Source: Nannobrachium achirus (taxonomy: Eukaryota > Chordata > Actinopteri > Myctophiformes > Myctophidae). Taken from it: a DNA stretch of 64,000 nt. The notes under the pieces were generated by a model. That model was not told where the DNA came from. It saw only the letters and a list, made by a program, of their open reading frames with translations, and ran no database searches. The number at the start of each line of letters is the position of its first letter. Position 1 is the first letter of the stretch. Position numbers and translations under genes: made by a program. Shown here in pieces: positions 53,690 to 64,000 of the stretch. The stretch spans positions 32,941,382-33,005,381 of the forward strand of contig OY997645.1 in NCBI GenBank assembly GCA_963921795.1. The letters are read 5' to 3'.

Positions 53690-55260
53690 TAGTCACTGCT
53701 GGAAAACTACCAGGAATGAGCTAAACGCTGGCTTCTCAAACTGCATGAAATATGTGAGATTAAAAAAGGTCTCATTGTGACATCTGCTCTGTTTAAAACA
53801 ATGTTGTACCCCATCCAACTGTACATACTTTCCACATTGTTTTCTTAAATTGTTTTATTATGTTTTAACTTTTGACACTTGCTTTGGCAATGTAAACATA
53901 TGTTTTCTCTTGCTAATAAAGCTCCATTGAATTGAGGCAGGTGTTGTATCAACATGGTACTATCTTAATAGAAACATACTGTATGGTGACTTTTATACTT
54001 TACTTTACTTGTGATATAATTATAATTTAGCACACTTAAAAGGGAAACCAAGACCAGGACATCCTGTTTTATATGTGACTCATCTAAAGCCCTTTGCAGA
54101 GCTGTGCTCACTGAGGCTTAATGGAAAACAACACTGCAGCAATTAAGCAGGTATTTGGAATTAATCAAATAAACATCCTGATGCCTATTTTGGATGCTTG
54201 GCTTTCCCACAGAAAGCATGCATACAACATACTAGACATGTGGCTATAATGGCATAGGGCTCTTTTAGGTTCTCTTTTAGGCACTATGCATGACTGTCTT
54301 CTTGCTTTCTGTGTAGTGGCTGTGCATAATATTTACTGACAATACTTACAGTATGTTGTCAACCAGCTTGGCTTTGCAGGATATTTTTAAGAGGTGTGTT
54401 TTTAAGTGATACGTTTGAGAATTAAATACCTTGATAGTTGTCATGAGCTTTGTTCCAGTGATGTTATCAGGGGAACATAAATAGAATATTCCCATGAGTT
54501 TAGGCATTTATTTTGTGTAATAGCCTATACTGATGGTGCGCATAACGTTCCTGGAAATATTCAGAGAATTTCCTCCTGCCTTTCTTTGACATGGCAGTCT
54601 CGGGGAAAGGCACAGCACAGCACAGCACACAAATGGCATATTGAGTGTAAAACACTCAAGACATCTCATCAAGACAGATGTCGAGTGTGAATATTCTCTG
54701 AGCGGATAAAAATCTATGTTTTTAGTTTGAGTCTTAGAGGAAATCATATTCCTGTGGGCTGTGGCAGAGTTGAGATCCCGGGAACCTGGCTGCTGAGCCT
54801 GTGGGGGTACAGTAACTTTGAGTCTGCCCTGGGCAAGTAATTCAGGTAATTATTAAAAAAGAGAGGGAGCAAGTTGTGAATTTATTGCAAGGTTAAACGT
54901 TAAAGTGAGAGACGATGAGCCATAATTATGGAGACGTGAAGACATTTACATACGTATGAAAGACACTGAGTCATTACTGGAGAAGAAGTGTTTGTGTGGA
55001 GGAGCAATTAGTGGTGATTGGGCTTCTGTAGGCCTGGACCAGAATGCACTGTAGAAAAAGAATCAATTAAATAAAACAACGTCGCATCGTGACCCTCTTC
55101 ATATTCCACGACAGTTTCCAGAGTGCAAAACAAACCCCGGGGCCTGGATGTGGTCGTGGTGCTTTTTGTTTTTGTTGTGCGATGTATGAAATCCGCTGAC
55201 TGAATCTGTTCTTGAAAACAGCGAGGCAATTCAGTGTGTTTGTGAGCTCATTAAAATAAA
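53690..55260. other. intronic stretch, nothing recognised
   Basis: A TTTTGACACTTGCTTTGGCA and CTAATAAAGCTCCATTGAAT segment (53871-53934) resembles a LINE 3' tail. No exon found. Confidence 0.4.
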
Positions 55261-55280
55261 TAATAGTGGCATTGAGGAGT

Positions 55281-55460
<180 letters not shown>

Positions 55461-55608
55461 GGGATGTCCTTGTTTTAGAGAAGCAAATTGTGGCTGTGAT
55501 GGACTGCCAAAATGTCTCCCATACAGCGAACCCAGTCTGGGTTCAACCAGTCCAGGCTGGTCCACTTGCTGCTCACTTGGATTGTCCACCCGCTTTGGTA
55601 CGGTAGAC

Positions 55609-55991
55609 CAGTGGTCCTCTACCTTTTCAGGCTGTGACCCCCAAGATAATCATATTTTAACTGGGGACCCCCACCCTTCACAGACACTTGGAATTGTAGG
55701 AGTTGGCATTACATTTAGTTTGACTTGATCTGTTCCATTGTGAAAATAGCCGATCTACATGCTCACAACGCCTTGCGTTGCGAGGCGTTGTGAGCATGTA
55801 GATCTGCTATTTTCACAATTTCTGACTCTAATATTTGGCAATTTGAGCGATATGTTGCCATGTATACTGTATGTTGGTCTGTTTACTTTTGAGTGAGAAA
55901 ACAATGTAACATTTAGCTAAACATCTGGGGACCCCCCAAAATAATTTGGTGACCCCCCTGTGGGTCCCGACCCACAGGTTAAGAACCACTG
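55609..55991. mobile_element. hAT-Charlie-type MITE with near-perfect hairpin
   Basis: 383 bp, ends CAGTGGTCCTCTACC / GGTTAAGAACCACTG, perfect 8-bp duplications CGGTAGAC at 55601-55608 and 55992-55999. Subterminal GACCCCCAAGATAATCATAT and GGGACCCCCCAAAATAAT. The hairpin occupies 55737-55819. Confidence 0.96.
55737..55819. repeat. hairpin module, 40-nt arms, three-base loop (H22)
   Basis: 38 of 40 Watson-Crick pairs plus one G-T. The copy-specific CTACATGCTCAC is matched by GTGAGCATGTAG, whereas other copies have CTACAAGC / GCTTGTAG. The outer flank ATTGTGAAAATAGC also pairs. Confidence 0.97.
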
Positions 55992-55999
55992 CGGTAGAC

Positions 56000-56330
56000 C
56001 AGCGTTTCACAGACCTTTTTCATTTCAGGGACCCCCAGTTGGATAAGCGTTAGATTTTGTTCACTACACAAGTGGAATAAATAAAATAATAATGTATCTA
56101 TGGGGGGGGGGTTAGGTCCACTACGGGCCCCCAGTTGATACTTATTGTATTTTATTCTATCTCTGAGACCTCAATTTACAATTGTAAAGTCCTCCGTGCT
56201 AATTCAACAGTGTACCCATAAGGTTCCATTTGGTTCCAATCAATCATTTAGCTGCATGGGGACCCCCTTGGGACCCTCTCAAAGACCCCTTGGGGGTCCC
56301 CGCACCCCACTTTCAGAACCCCTGTGGTAG
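56000..56330. repeat. hAT-like remnant rich in GGGACCCCC
   Basis: CAGCGTTTCACAGACCTTTT at the left (55999 onward) and CACTTTCAGAACCCCTGTGG at the right, with GGACCCCCAGTTGGAT and GACCCCTTGGGGGTCC inside, suggest a decayed relative. No hairpin module within. Confidence 0.5.
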
Positions 56331-56739
56331 GCTACACAAGTGAACATTGTATCTATCTGGGATGAACATGCTGTATAACAAAACAGCGTTTCAGATTTAT
56401 TGTGAGCAAGAGACGAAAAGAGAGAGAAATAGATTAATACAATGTTTTGATTCTCGCATAGCCTTCCCTCCCATGTGGCTATGACTTTTTTTATTAAGTG
56501 TCACAGGTTTGAGTAATAGGTTTTTATTGGGTCATGTCCCATTGCCTGTCATGAGACTGTCTAAATTCCTTGACTGGCTGGGAAAATCTGGGCAGGCGAA
56601 CATATGCAAAGCACACGTCTCACCCTTGATTTCAACCACTGTAATGCTCCTGAGCAAGGTGCTGCCATCGCTAACCCAGCACAGATGACTGATTAATGGC
56701 CAACTAGTGCCTGACGCATGCCAGATCTTTGTGTCCGAT

Positions 56740-56835
56740 CACATTTATTTAATTTAACCTCTTAAGTTCAATTAAAAATACAATCACAGATCTACCAGCT
56801 CACAACACATCGCACTGTGATGTGTTTCACCAAAA
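56740..56835. mobile_element. TTAA-family MITE remnant with hairpin H23
   Basis: TTTAACCTCTTAAGTTCAAT at the left, then CACAGATCTACCAGCTCACA ACACATCGCA with the short return TGTGATGTGTT. The right end is not seen. Confidence 0.6.
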
Positions 56836-56839
56836 ATGA

Positions 56840-57804
56840 CATACAGTAGGCAAAGATTGTTCCTCTGTGGGCAGCACTCAGCTGGGTGAAGCTGAAAATG
56901 GAATTTCCCTCGTGGAATGAAATAGGCCATTATAAATAATGGCCAGTGTACAGTATGTGCCAAAGTCAAACTGGGCTCAAAATCGATGTTTGTATATTGA
57001 GAATAGCTCATCATGCCTTAAGAACTTACGAAGGTGCTGTAATGGTATAGGCAAACAAATATGAGAAATATGAATTATTTTGGCAGTGCTTTGTTACCCA
57101 CAACATAATGTATTCACAGGCATGTACAATAAATTCAAGAAGTTATTGCACAGGTAAGGAAATATTAATGTGAAATCTTAAATTGAAGTCTTATTGTCAT
57201 TTTCTGCCCATAACCTCTCCTAGTTCCCCCAGGAGAAGGAGTGAGAGTGAGCTGTTTTAGGGGGTAATATTGTGGAGTAATTGAAGGGGTGATTGAAGTA
57301 GAATGGCAGGAAATGTTTTGGAGCAATAAAGCGTAGGAGTGACGTGCAGGCGCAGAGACCAAGCTGTGCGGGCTGCTTGTGGTGGTTTTTCTGTCTGAAA
57401 TTATAAATATTATTTGAGCAAAGCCATTCCGACTCAGTCATTTCAGACAGCAATACCACGGATCAGCCAGTGAGATCTTGACCAGTTGCTCCACTGTCTT
57501 AACAAATGTTGAGTTAGCACATAAACAGAGAGGAAAGACAGATTCATATTGTCTTCCCCTTGGCCAGTGCATCGGCCTGCTCTTATAACACAAAGCTCTG
57601 TATACACAAAGCTCATATATCCTTACACGGTTTCATTTGTGCACATTGTGTTTGGTTCTCCAGTTGAGCCCAACCCAAAAAAAACAGAAGTGGGGGAGAC
57701 CGTGCCATATGCCACGGATGTGTGATGTGTTGTCTGTATCTCATCAGCCAAATGTGTGGCAGGATTGATTCCGTACCATTCACCTCGCTATGGAGACAGG
57801 CATG
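56840..57804. other. intronic stretch, nothing recognised
   Basis: No exon or repeat terminus recognised. Confidence 0.4.
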
Positions 57805-57893
57805 TCTGTAATCAGGGGCGTCACAAGGGGTAGGAAAGTGGGACTGAGTTACTGGGGCCCAAGGTGGAGGGGCCCTAATAACTTTATCTATTG

Positions 57894-57965
57894 AAAAATA
57901 GCAGATATACAAGCTCACAGCGCGGCACCGAGTGCCGCGCTGCGAGCTTGTAGATCTGCTATTTT
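57894..57965. repeat. hairpin module, complete (H24)
   Basis: The core is identical to 3729-3801, with the same two mismatches, around the CGA loop. Confidence 0.95.
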
Positions 57966-58139
57966 TGAAAAGTTGTGATCTTTGAATATAATGTATTTTT
58001 TAAGCGAACATTTCTAACTCATATTTTGCTTCTGGGGGTCCCTGGAACTAAATATTTTGAGATCGGGGTCCGTGGCCAAATTCATATCATCTTGGGGGTC
58101 CTTGACATAGGTTTCTTGCACACATTTTCACGATTTTTC

Positions 58140-58211
58140 AAAAATAGCAGATATACAAGCTCGCAGCGCGGCACTCGGTGCCGCGCTGTGAGCTTGTATA
58201 TCTGCTATTTT
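58140..58211. repeat. hairpin module, complete, arm repaired (H25)
   Basis: It matches 4166-4236 except that the left arm reads GATATAC instead of GATCTAC. The change makes the left arm pair perfectly with GTATATC of its own right arm, removing a mismatch present in the sister copy. Confidence 0.95.
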
Positions 58212-58299
58212 TCAATAGTTAACATTCATGGGGGGCCCGCAGTGAATCCTTGTACCCAGGGCCCAGAATTTGGTGTGACGCCCCTGTCTGTAATAGATT

Positions 58300-60160
58300 A
58301 TATAGCGTATTCCTCTACGCTATTGTCATCACCAAGGAGGTCCGTGCAAGCGAGCTTCCATCTTTGATTTGGACTGTGGGGAACGCAGCAAGCTGCAAAC
58401 ACTGTCTGTGCTGTAGACTACCACAGGCTCTATTTGTTTGGGAGACCACAGTTTCCTGCTTGGTATTTGGCAGCCGGGTGAGTGGGCCTGAGGTACATGG
58501 GCTTTTTGATGTCAGGGCTGGCCCTAAAGCCCAGTGACAACAAAATCACTGGAGGCAAAATAGGAACGTGTTAAGTTAATGCCCGAGGAAAGATAGCCCT
58601 GAAATGTACAAATTCAGCGAGAGATTTTGAGTGACATTACAGGTTACACCTCTACACATGTAGCCGAGGGCTACATAAAGGCCTGGGGTTTGCAGCTCGC
58701 TCATACTGTTGATCTCTTGCCCTTTGCCATTGTGGGACGGTAACGCCGCTGCCTTATCGCCATGTTCCACCATCACACGGCACAATGTGTACTGGATGGC
58801 TTGTGTGCATGGATGTCGGTTTCGCTTCTGTCTGGCAGGATGTGTGTATTCTAGGAAACGTTTCATCCGGTGCCTGCTCGTAAGCATTACTCCGTATGCC
58901 ACTCAGAGGCCATAGGGACCAGGCAGGAAACTGTAAGTTCGCGCAATCCTGTTAATGTGGAACAGCATTTAATTAGATTCGCTCTACACCAACAGGCTGC
59001 GTTTGTGTCTGCAAAGTAACATCACACTGCATGACGCTGAACACCAAGGTTAAAGCACTGATCATTGTGAATGGAGCTGAATAGCGAGAGGTGGGCTACA
59101 GCAACCATACAAAAGGTATGAGTATGAATGAGCGTTTACGAACAGCTTTCTTTGCAGTGTGATGCCCCCCCCTTCCTCCTTCTGTCATCATACCACAGTA
59201 TTAGCTAACCTACAATCTTCACTTTGCACCTGCTAAGGTGGACAACACAGCTCTGTGGGCAGTTTAGGTCGACTGATCGTTTGTTTGAATCCCCACAAAG
59301 TGCTTTTTAAGGGCATATCCTCAGTATGATATAAACGTACCTTTGTGCCTCCGGGTTACGGAATGGTTTACGTTGCTGCGAGATACTGTGAGATACTGGG
59401 GGTAAGAGGTTAGGCTCTTTAGATTGATTAAACAGCACATCATTAGAGAAACCCAGACACATCCATCTGGTTGGTCTCTTGTTTGTTTCCTCCCACCGTA
59501 TTGTGACTGCCCGCGTCAGCGAGGGATAGCAGCGTTTCCTGGTCAGAGACGACGGAAACGATTAGGTTGCGGTGTCTCTATGGCGTTTTTTATTAGGAAA
59601 CCATGTCACTGACAGATCTCATCAGCATCCACAATTGGCATTGCGATCCAATTTTTCACGGCTTGGGAGAATAGAACGCTGGTAAATACATATCACGCAG
59701 CACTCTCCAACTGTTTGTGGGAGAAAAGCATTTAAATGTGGTGTGACTGGTCTATTGTGGAACCTTTTTCAACCCATCGCCCCCCGCTCCCTCCCTCCCT
59801 CCTCTCTCCCTGCCTCACGTGCTGAATGCATGTCATTACACAGAATTGCAGTCCCTCATTAGAAAAGGGAGAGAAGTGGCGGACGACTAGAAGGGTGGTG
59901 AGAGAACTGAAAGATATGAAAGAAAAACAGACTGATTTCTATCTCGGTTCAGCTTGAAGCCGCTGCTCCCCTGCACCCAGGAGAGAGCAAGGATGGCTAA
60001 TGTGGCAAAACAGATTGATTGTCACCATAATCCCTATCTGTCCGCTCTGGTGCAGCTCATATCTTTTGCACTTTGCAGCTTTCAAATAATGGCTTCCCAT
60101 GCTTCAATGCTGCTGTGATTGTCTGCTGTGTCTTTGTCTATTTAACTACAAATGTATCTA
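58300..60160. other. intronic stretch, no gene recognised
   Basis: Moderately GC-rich stretches with short frames on both strands; no domain or splice-consistent exon recognised. No repeat termini seen. Confidence 0.4.
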
Positions 60161-60163
60161 TTC

Positions 60164-60164
<1 letters not shown>

Positions 60165-60195
<31 letters not shown>

Positions 60196-60196
60196 A
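60165..60196. repeat. poly(C)-poly(A) junction
   Basis: Twenty-one C then eleven A. It directly abuts the right half of a hairpin-bearing TTAA MITE whose left half is missing. Confidence 0.9.
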
Positions 60197-60322
60197 GAAT
60201 CGTATTGCGATGCGTTGTGAGCTTGTAGATGTACTATTGTCACCAAATGTTTGCTTATTTCCACAGAATGTGTGCCTATTATGACATGCCCAGAATAGGG
60301 ACGCTAGGGTTCATGGGGTTAA
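60197..60322. mobile_element. right half of TTAA-family MITE with hairpin arm H26
   Basis: GATGCGTTGTGAGCTTGTAG ATG, then CCTATTATGACATGCCCAGA ATAGGGACGCTAGGGTTCAT and GGGGTTAA (TTAA 60319-60322). The left half is replaced by the C/A run. Confidence 0.75.
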
Positions 60323-60329
60323 ATGTGGT

Positions 60330-61600
60330 GTAAAGCTAATATGCTACATTTAAGCCAGTACGCTGTTATCATCCTTGACTTGTTACTAAGTGATGTACTG
60401 TGTATCCTCCTTTCCTCAAAGTTTTTCCTTCTCCATCTCTCTCAATCTCTACACTACAACAGCACCAAGCTAGTACACTATGCTGCCTTGAATTGCATTC
60501 GCTGTTCAGATCTGGTGAACCTGATGATGCCAGCGCCGGTGTGTGACGGCGGGCAGGTCGCCTGGGTCGGACATATTTGGGACTAAGCTACTTCAGTGAG
60601 ACAGTAAAGGTAGTAGTAGACTTGCACAGGGGTAGCAGAGAGTGGTCCTTCTCACTCAGAAACAGCACTGGCTTTTGTGTCTGCCTTTTTGGGACGGTTA
60701 TTTATAAACCCAGTAAACCCACAGCACATTCCAGGCTGCCACAGCCGCACCTCACCCATGTGTGTCCTCTTTGTCTCCGCGTGCCGTGCAGCTCCACAGC
60801 GTCCAGCTTTACCCCCGTTGAAACTGAAATGACATTGCCCCTGTATCAGACCACTCACATCTGGTCCGATGCAGAGGTTTAACTCAAGGAAACGTTAACG
60901 TGGTGGATATTATGTGTCCATTTGCCCGCATATGTGGAGGTAGACAGACCTATTTAAAGGTAATTACATTAAACGCTGGCGACATTGTACATATTAAGTG
61001 TCCATTTCTTCCTCAACTGAGGTACAAAGACCTAGAAGCGAACTACATTTTTCACTTTGACCTTTGGATACTAATTCGTTTGACTTGTTATATACTATTT
61101 AATGTGGACTAGGCTGTTGTGTGTTTTTATGAGCGCTGCTTGTGGTCTAGCTACCCATGTGATTCCCCCTTCCCTCTCTCTCTCTCTTTCTCTAGGGCTC
61201 TCTTAATCTTGAGTCTATGGAAAACATTAATCACATTTCCCAGGTCAGCCTGGTTCAAACCAGAATGCGGCAAAAAAACTGCATTCACAGTTTTCTCAAT
61301 CTTCGGATACCAGATTTGCATTATGTTTGAACGAGGATCTCTCTCAGGAAATAATGAATGCATAGATCCATATCCCTCCCTATGAGGTTTCTCTTTCCTT
61401 ACAGGATCCTGCTTAAAATAAATGTACTTTAAATACTATAAATACTTTAAAATGATCTAGTCACTGATTAAGAATGCGCAATTTACACTTGAGTTGTAAT
61501 AAATCATTAAAGGAAAATTCCTTTTTCTCATTTCGTCACTGTCTGCATTTCTTTGCATTACTCGTTTTTTTGTAAACTAATGCAGTACTTCAGTCCTTTG
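60330..61600. other. intronic stretch, no gene recognised
   Basis: Open frames at 60323-60882 were inspected; no conserved domain seen. Confidence 0.4.
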
Positions 61601-61604
61601 ACAG

Positions 61605-61732
61605 TGTTGCGCAAAAGTTGTGATCTACAAGTTCACAATGCATTGTGTTCAATGTGTCATGAGCTTATCAATTGGCGATTTTTGCTATTTTTCAAAATGT
61701 TTCCCAAAATAAGGACACCAGGTTGAAAGTGT
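61605..61732. mobile_element. TTAA-family MITE remnant with decayed hairpin H27
   Basis: TGATCTACAAGTTCACAATG CATTG with return AATGTGTCATGAGCTTAT, then CCCAAAATAAGGACACCAGG TTGAAA, the family right end. Confidence 0.65.
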
Positions 61733-61900
61733 TTTTTATTTTATTTTTTATAAATACCAATGAAAAGTATTAACAAGAGCTAGACTACATTGTATCCATT
61801 GGCACACAGGATATTTTATAGTTTTTTCTGAAAAGTCATGGACATACATGTATACATGTAGTACTCTACCTGTTTTCCACCTGACAACAATCATATAACG

Positions 61901-62279
61901 CAGTGGTTCCCAAACTCTCCATAACCCCGGCGCTGCTTCTTATGGGATTTTTTTTTTTTTTTTTTAAGATTTGTTTTTGGGGCTTTTTTGCCTTTATTGG
62001 ATATGACAGTAGACTGACAGGAAATGGGGGAGAGACAGGGAGTGACATGCGGCAAAGGTCGCCTGGATCGGGAATCGAACCGGCGACGCCGACAGGCATT
62101 GATGCCGAAATGGCAATGCCTATATGGTATGCGCCTGGTCCACTACTAGGCCACCAGGCGCCCCTCTTAGATTTATTTTGAAAATCTATGAAATTCTTCT
62201 GAAATGTTTGACCTTTTTTCTGGGGTGGAAAAAAAAACTAATTAGAAATGGGTCCAGACCCAGTGTTTGGGAAACAGTG
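61901..62279. mobile_element. hAT-Charlie-like MITE split by a SINE
   Basis: Ends CAGTGGTTCCCAAAC / GTGTTTGGGAAACAGTG with near-identical 8-bp duplications ATATAACG (61893-61900) and ATGTAACG (62280-62287). The SINE at 61948-62164 interrupts it. It has no hairpin module. Confidence 0.85.
61948..62164 (-). mobile_element. full-length tRNA-derived SINE (family A)
   Basis: The minus strand starts GGGGCGCCTGGTGGCCTAGT with A-box TGGCCTAGTAG (62143-62153) and B-box GGTTCGATTCC (62071-62081). It continues GACCTTTGCCGCATGTCACT and CATTTCCTGTCAGTCTACTG, and ends CAATAAAGGCAAAAAAGCCC plus an A tail (T run 61948-61965). It is not a tRNA gene: no cloverleaf beyond the promoter boxes and a long unrelated body. 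Confidence 0.93.
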
Positions 62280-62504
62280 ATGTAACGTATCTGACCGGCA
62301 GCTCAGGACACTGTATGTCCGCGTGAACTCTCTCACTCTGCTGTCTGCAGTTGTGTGCAAGCTTCCAGTGTGTGGAGGGAACCTTTGGAGGGTGTCCAAG
62401 CACTGAAGGACTCCCGCTCTCCACCATGCCTCTCTCCACACTTCTAGCAGGCAGGCAGGCTCCCTCCCTCTTCCACTGTCTCCAGAGATCACATGACCTA
62501 GGGA

Positions 62505-62720
62505 TCATATCGTTGTGTTTCGGTTGGAAACCTTATATGTCCAAAACCGTTTGTTTTGTATTTATCATTTTGAGAATGATCTTAAAATAGTGACAATTTC
62601 TACAAGCACACAACGCCTCTTAATGCGAGGCGTTGTGTGCTTGTAGATATGCTATTTTCACTAGTTTTGTGAGACAGTCTTGTATGATGAAGCAGGGCTT
62701 TACTTTACAAAAAAAAAAAA
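62505..62720. mobile_element. GTCGGG-family MITE, truncated copy with hairpin H28
   Basis: GGTTGGAAACCTTATATGTC CAAAACCGTTTG and TTGTATGATGAAGCAGGGCT TTAC match 11692-11934; the right terminus is replaced by an A run. The hairpin (62587-62672) keeps the family-specific AAGCACACAACGCCTC / GAGGCGTTGTGTGCTT pair. Confidence 0.85.
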
Positions 62721-63025
62721 AAAATATGTCTGCAAGAGGCAACAGTGGCATCATGATGAATGCCAGTTTCTAATGTGATTGCTTGTGTGTGAAACGGTTG
62801 TTTGTTGAAATCCAGAGTGTTCATTTAACTCTTAGTCTTAAAGTATGAAAAGTGACCAGTAACCGGTCACTTTTTACACTTTCAGAGAGTTACAATTACA
62901 CTAGATTTTACGGAATGGTCTGAGTTATTATAAGACAAGAGTCAGTCTTTACTTTGTGATTATATCTGTATATTGAAAGAACCCTTCCTTGTCTCTCGTT
63001 TCCTCATTCCATGCTAGTTATCCTC
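62720..63025. other. intronic stretch; short inverted repeat at 62850-62875
   Basis: AAAAGTGACCAGTAACCGGTCACTTTT-like palindrome (GTGACCAGT / ACCGGTCAC). Nothing else recognised. Confidence 0.45.
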
Positions 63026-63029
63026 TGCA

Positions 63030-63453
63030 CAGTAAAATCCTCAGTGGTAATCTAACTCTGACAGTGTACAAATGTAAGCAAATGGACTAATCTTTATATT
63101 ACAAAAGAGTAAGTGATCTACTTCCGGGTCATGTATCGCTAACTTAAATACCAAACCACTTGGCCAAGATGTACTACATATGTACTAAATATAGCTTAAA
63201 AATTCAAACACCCATGTCACCTTTGCAAGATGTCGTTTCCAAACCTCTGTATACAGTTGTATTCGTTATTACCCTCATATTTTGCCTCTGTATAAAATAG
63301 TCCGCCGGTCAAATATGTCCGACCGGAAACGTGCGCTGCTTTTTTTTTTTACTAGATGTGAGCGGCCCGAAGGGCCGCAACCCTCTAGTTTATTACGTTT
63401 GTACAATCTCAGAGTTAGAAATGGATAAAATTAACACTGAGGACTTTACTGTG
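63030..63453. mobile_element. MITE with CAGTAAAATCCTCAGTG ends
   Basis: The left end CAGTAAAATCCTCAGTGGTA and right end TTAACACTGAGGACTTTACTG are inverted. The subterminal GTGTACAAATGTAAGCAAAT GG matches the element at 35925-36245. The centre contains TATGTCCGACCGGAAACGTG, possibly another insertion. Confidence 0.7.
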
Positions 63454-63459
63454 TACACA

Positions 63460-64000
63460 AAAAAAGAGGGAATGAGCAGATATTTGGAACATGAAGACAT
63501 GCCTTGCTTCCAGATTATTGGCAGGCTTTAAAAGAGCATTTTTCTGCTTTAAATGTTAAGCTTGATTACAAATCTACTTGGAAGCTATGTTTAAGACCAA
63601 CCTTTCTCTTGCTCCATCGTGCAGCTTGAAATGTTTAAAATCATCAGAGCATGAGGCGACACACTGTCTTTCCGAACTGTGATTAAAAAACAGGGGAAGA
63701 ATTGGCCGAGGCCAATCATATGCCTCTGACTACATTTGAGCTGCAGCTATTGAAAGGCTTTCATGACCATTGCAGCAACCTCCGTGTTCCAACATATTGC
63801 CGTTATGTCCCTCTGGGTTGTTGGCGAAATACACTGTTGGGGATTTGGAGTAAAACTTTATTTGCGAGGAAATGAGGCCAGTAAGTCAACTAGGGACTCA
63901 GGAGGCGTCTCAGAAATCCATTCAATGGGTCGCCCTAGCGGCTTAACAAGCTAAGATAAATTCCAAGTGTTTTGCAGCGTCATGGGTTTGAATCTGACTC
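63460..64000. other. right edge, nothing recognised
   Basis: A fish-SINE-like GTCGCCCTAGCGGCTTAACA AGC lies near 63930-63952 and CATGGGTTTGAATCTGACTC (B-box GGTTTGAATC) at the very end. A SINE head may therefore continue past the edge. Confidence 0.45.

Larger units (their letters stand above)
57813..58286. mobile_element. hAT-type MITE (CAGGGGCGTCAC ends) carrying double-hairpin insert
   Basis: 474 bp, ends CAGGGGCGTCACA / TGTGACGCCCCTG, perfect 8-bp duplications TCTGTAAT at 57805-57812 and 58287-58294. The subterminal GGGGCCC motifs differ from the other hAT MITEs. The centre (57885-58222) is the same double-hairpin unit as in 3686-4297, bounded by CTATTGAAAAATAGC and its inverse. Confidence 0.95.

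Overview
This is vertebrate nuclear DNA, most likely from a ray-finned fish (teleost). Three split genes have vertebrate orthologues, their exons carry canonical GT/AG junctions, and the rest is dense with fish-type repeats: hAT- and TTAA-type MITEs, tRNA-derived SINEs, L2-like LINE tails, an L1-type LINE and long (TG)n/(CA)n tracts. I cannot name the species.

Genes. (1) 3370-17100, minus strand: moonraker (KIAA0753/MNR/OFIP), a centriolar-satellite and ciliogenesis scaffold. I resolved sixteen coding exons whose phases join without a break (2168 nt, about 722 codons). The C-terminal exons are not in the window. (2) 18081-20038, plus strand: complete four-exon txndc17 (TRP14), 123 aa, with its WCPDC active site. 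It lies head-to-head with moonraker, as in human. (3) 21329-21637, plus strand: first coding exon of nxn (nucleoredoxin). Nothing I recognise as a host coding exon follows, so 21638-64000 is read as part of a very long nxn intron 1, by analogy with the large first intron in mammals.

Repeat layer. The most striking signal is a dispersed palindromic module. Its core is GATCTACAAGCTCACAACGC, usually followed by the inverted arm after a 3-5 nt loop. About 28 whole, half or decayed copies lie in these 64 kb. They sit inside several non-autonomous transposon families with different ends: TAGGGCTGTCAC, CAGGGGTCTTCAAC, CAGTGGTYCTC, CAGGGGCGTCAC, two TTAA-flanked families, and a GTCGGG family. Many of these elements have perfect 8-bp target duplications. 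The two arms within a copy match each other even where the copy departs from the consensus. This suggests arm-to-arm homogenisation, repeated fold-back synthesis, or selection for the hairpin.

A full-length L1-type LINE lies on the minus strand at 43596-51037, with intact ORF1 (308 aa) and ORF2 (1260 aa, endonuclease plus reverse transcriptase) and a perfect 15-bp target duplication. A 34-nt remnant of the same 3' end with its own 15-bp duplication sits in a moonraker intron (10164-10211). The family has therefore been recently active. Its 2.3-kb spacer between the ORFs is unusual and contains diverged tandem repeats.

Layout: 1-3.4 kb repeats; 3.4-17.1 kb moonraker with MITE-filled introns; 17.1-18.1 kb divergent promoter interval; 18.1-20.6 kb txndc17; 21.1-21.6 kb nxn promoter and exon 1; 21.6-64 kb presumed nxn intron 1 with SINEs, MITEs, long dinucleotide tracts (29.5-37.9 kb and 53-55.5 kb) and the LINE.
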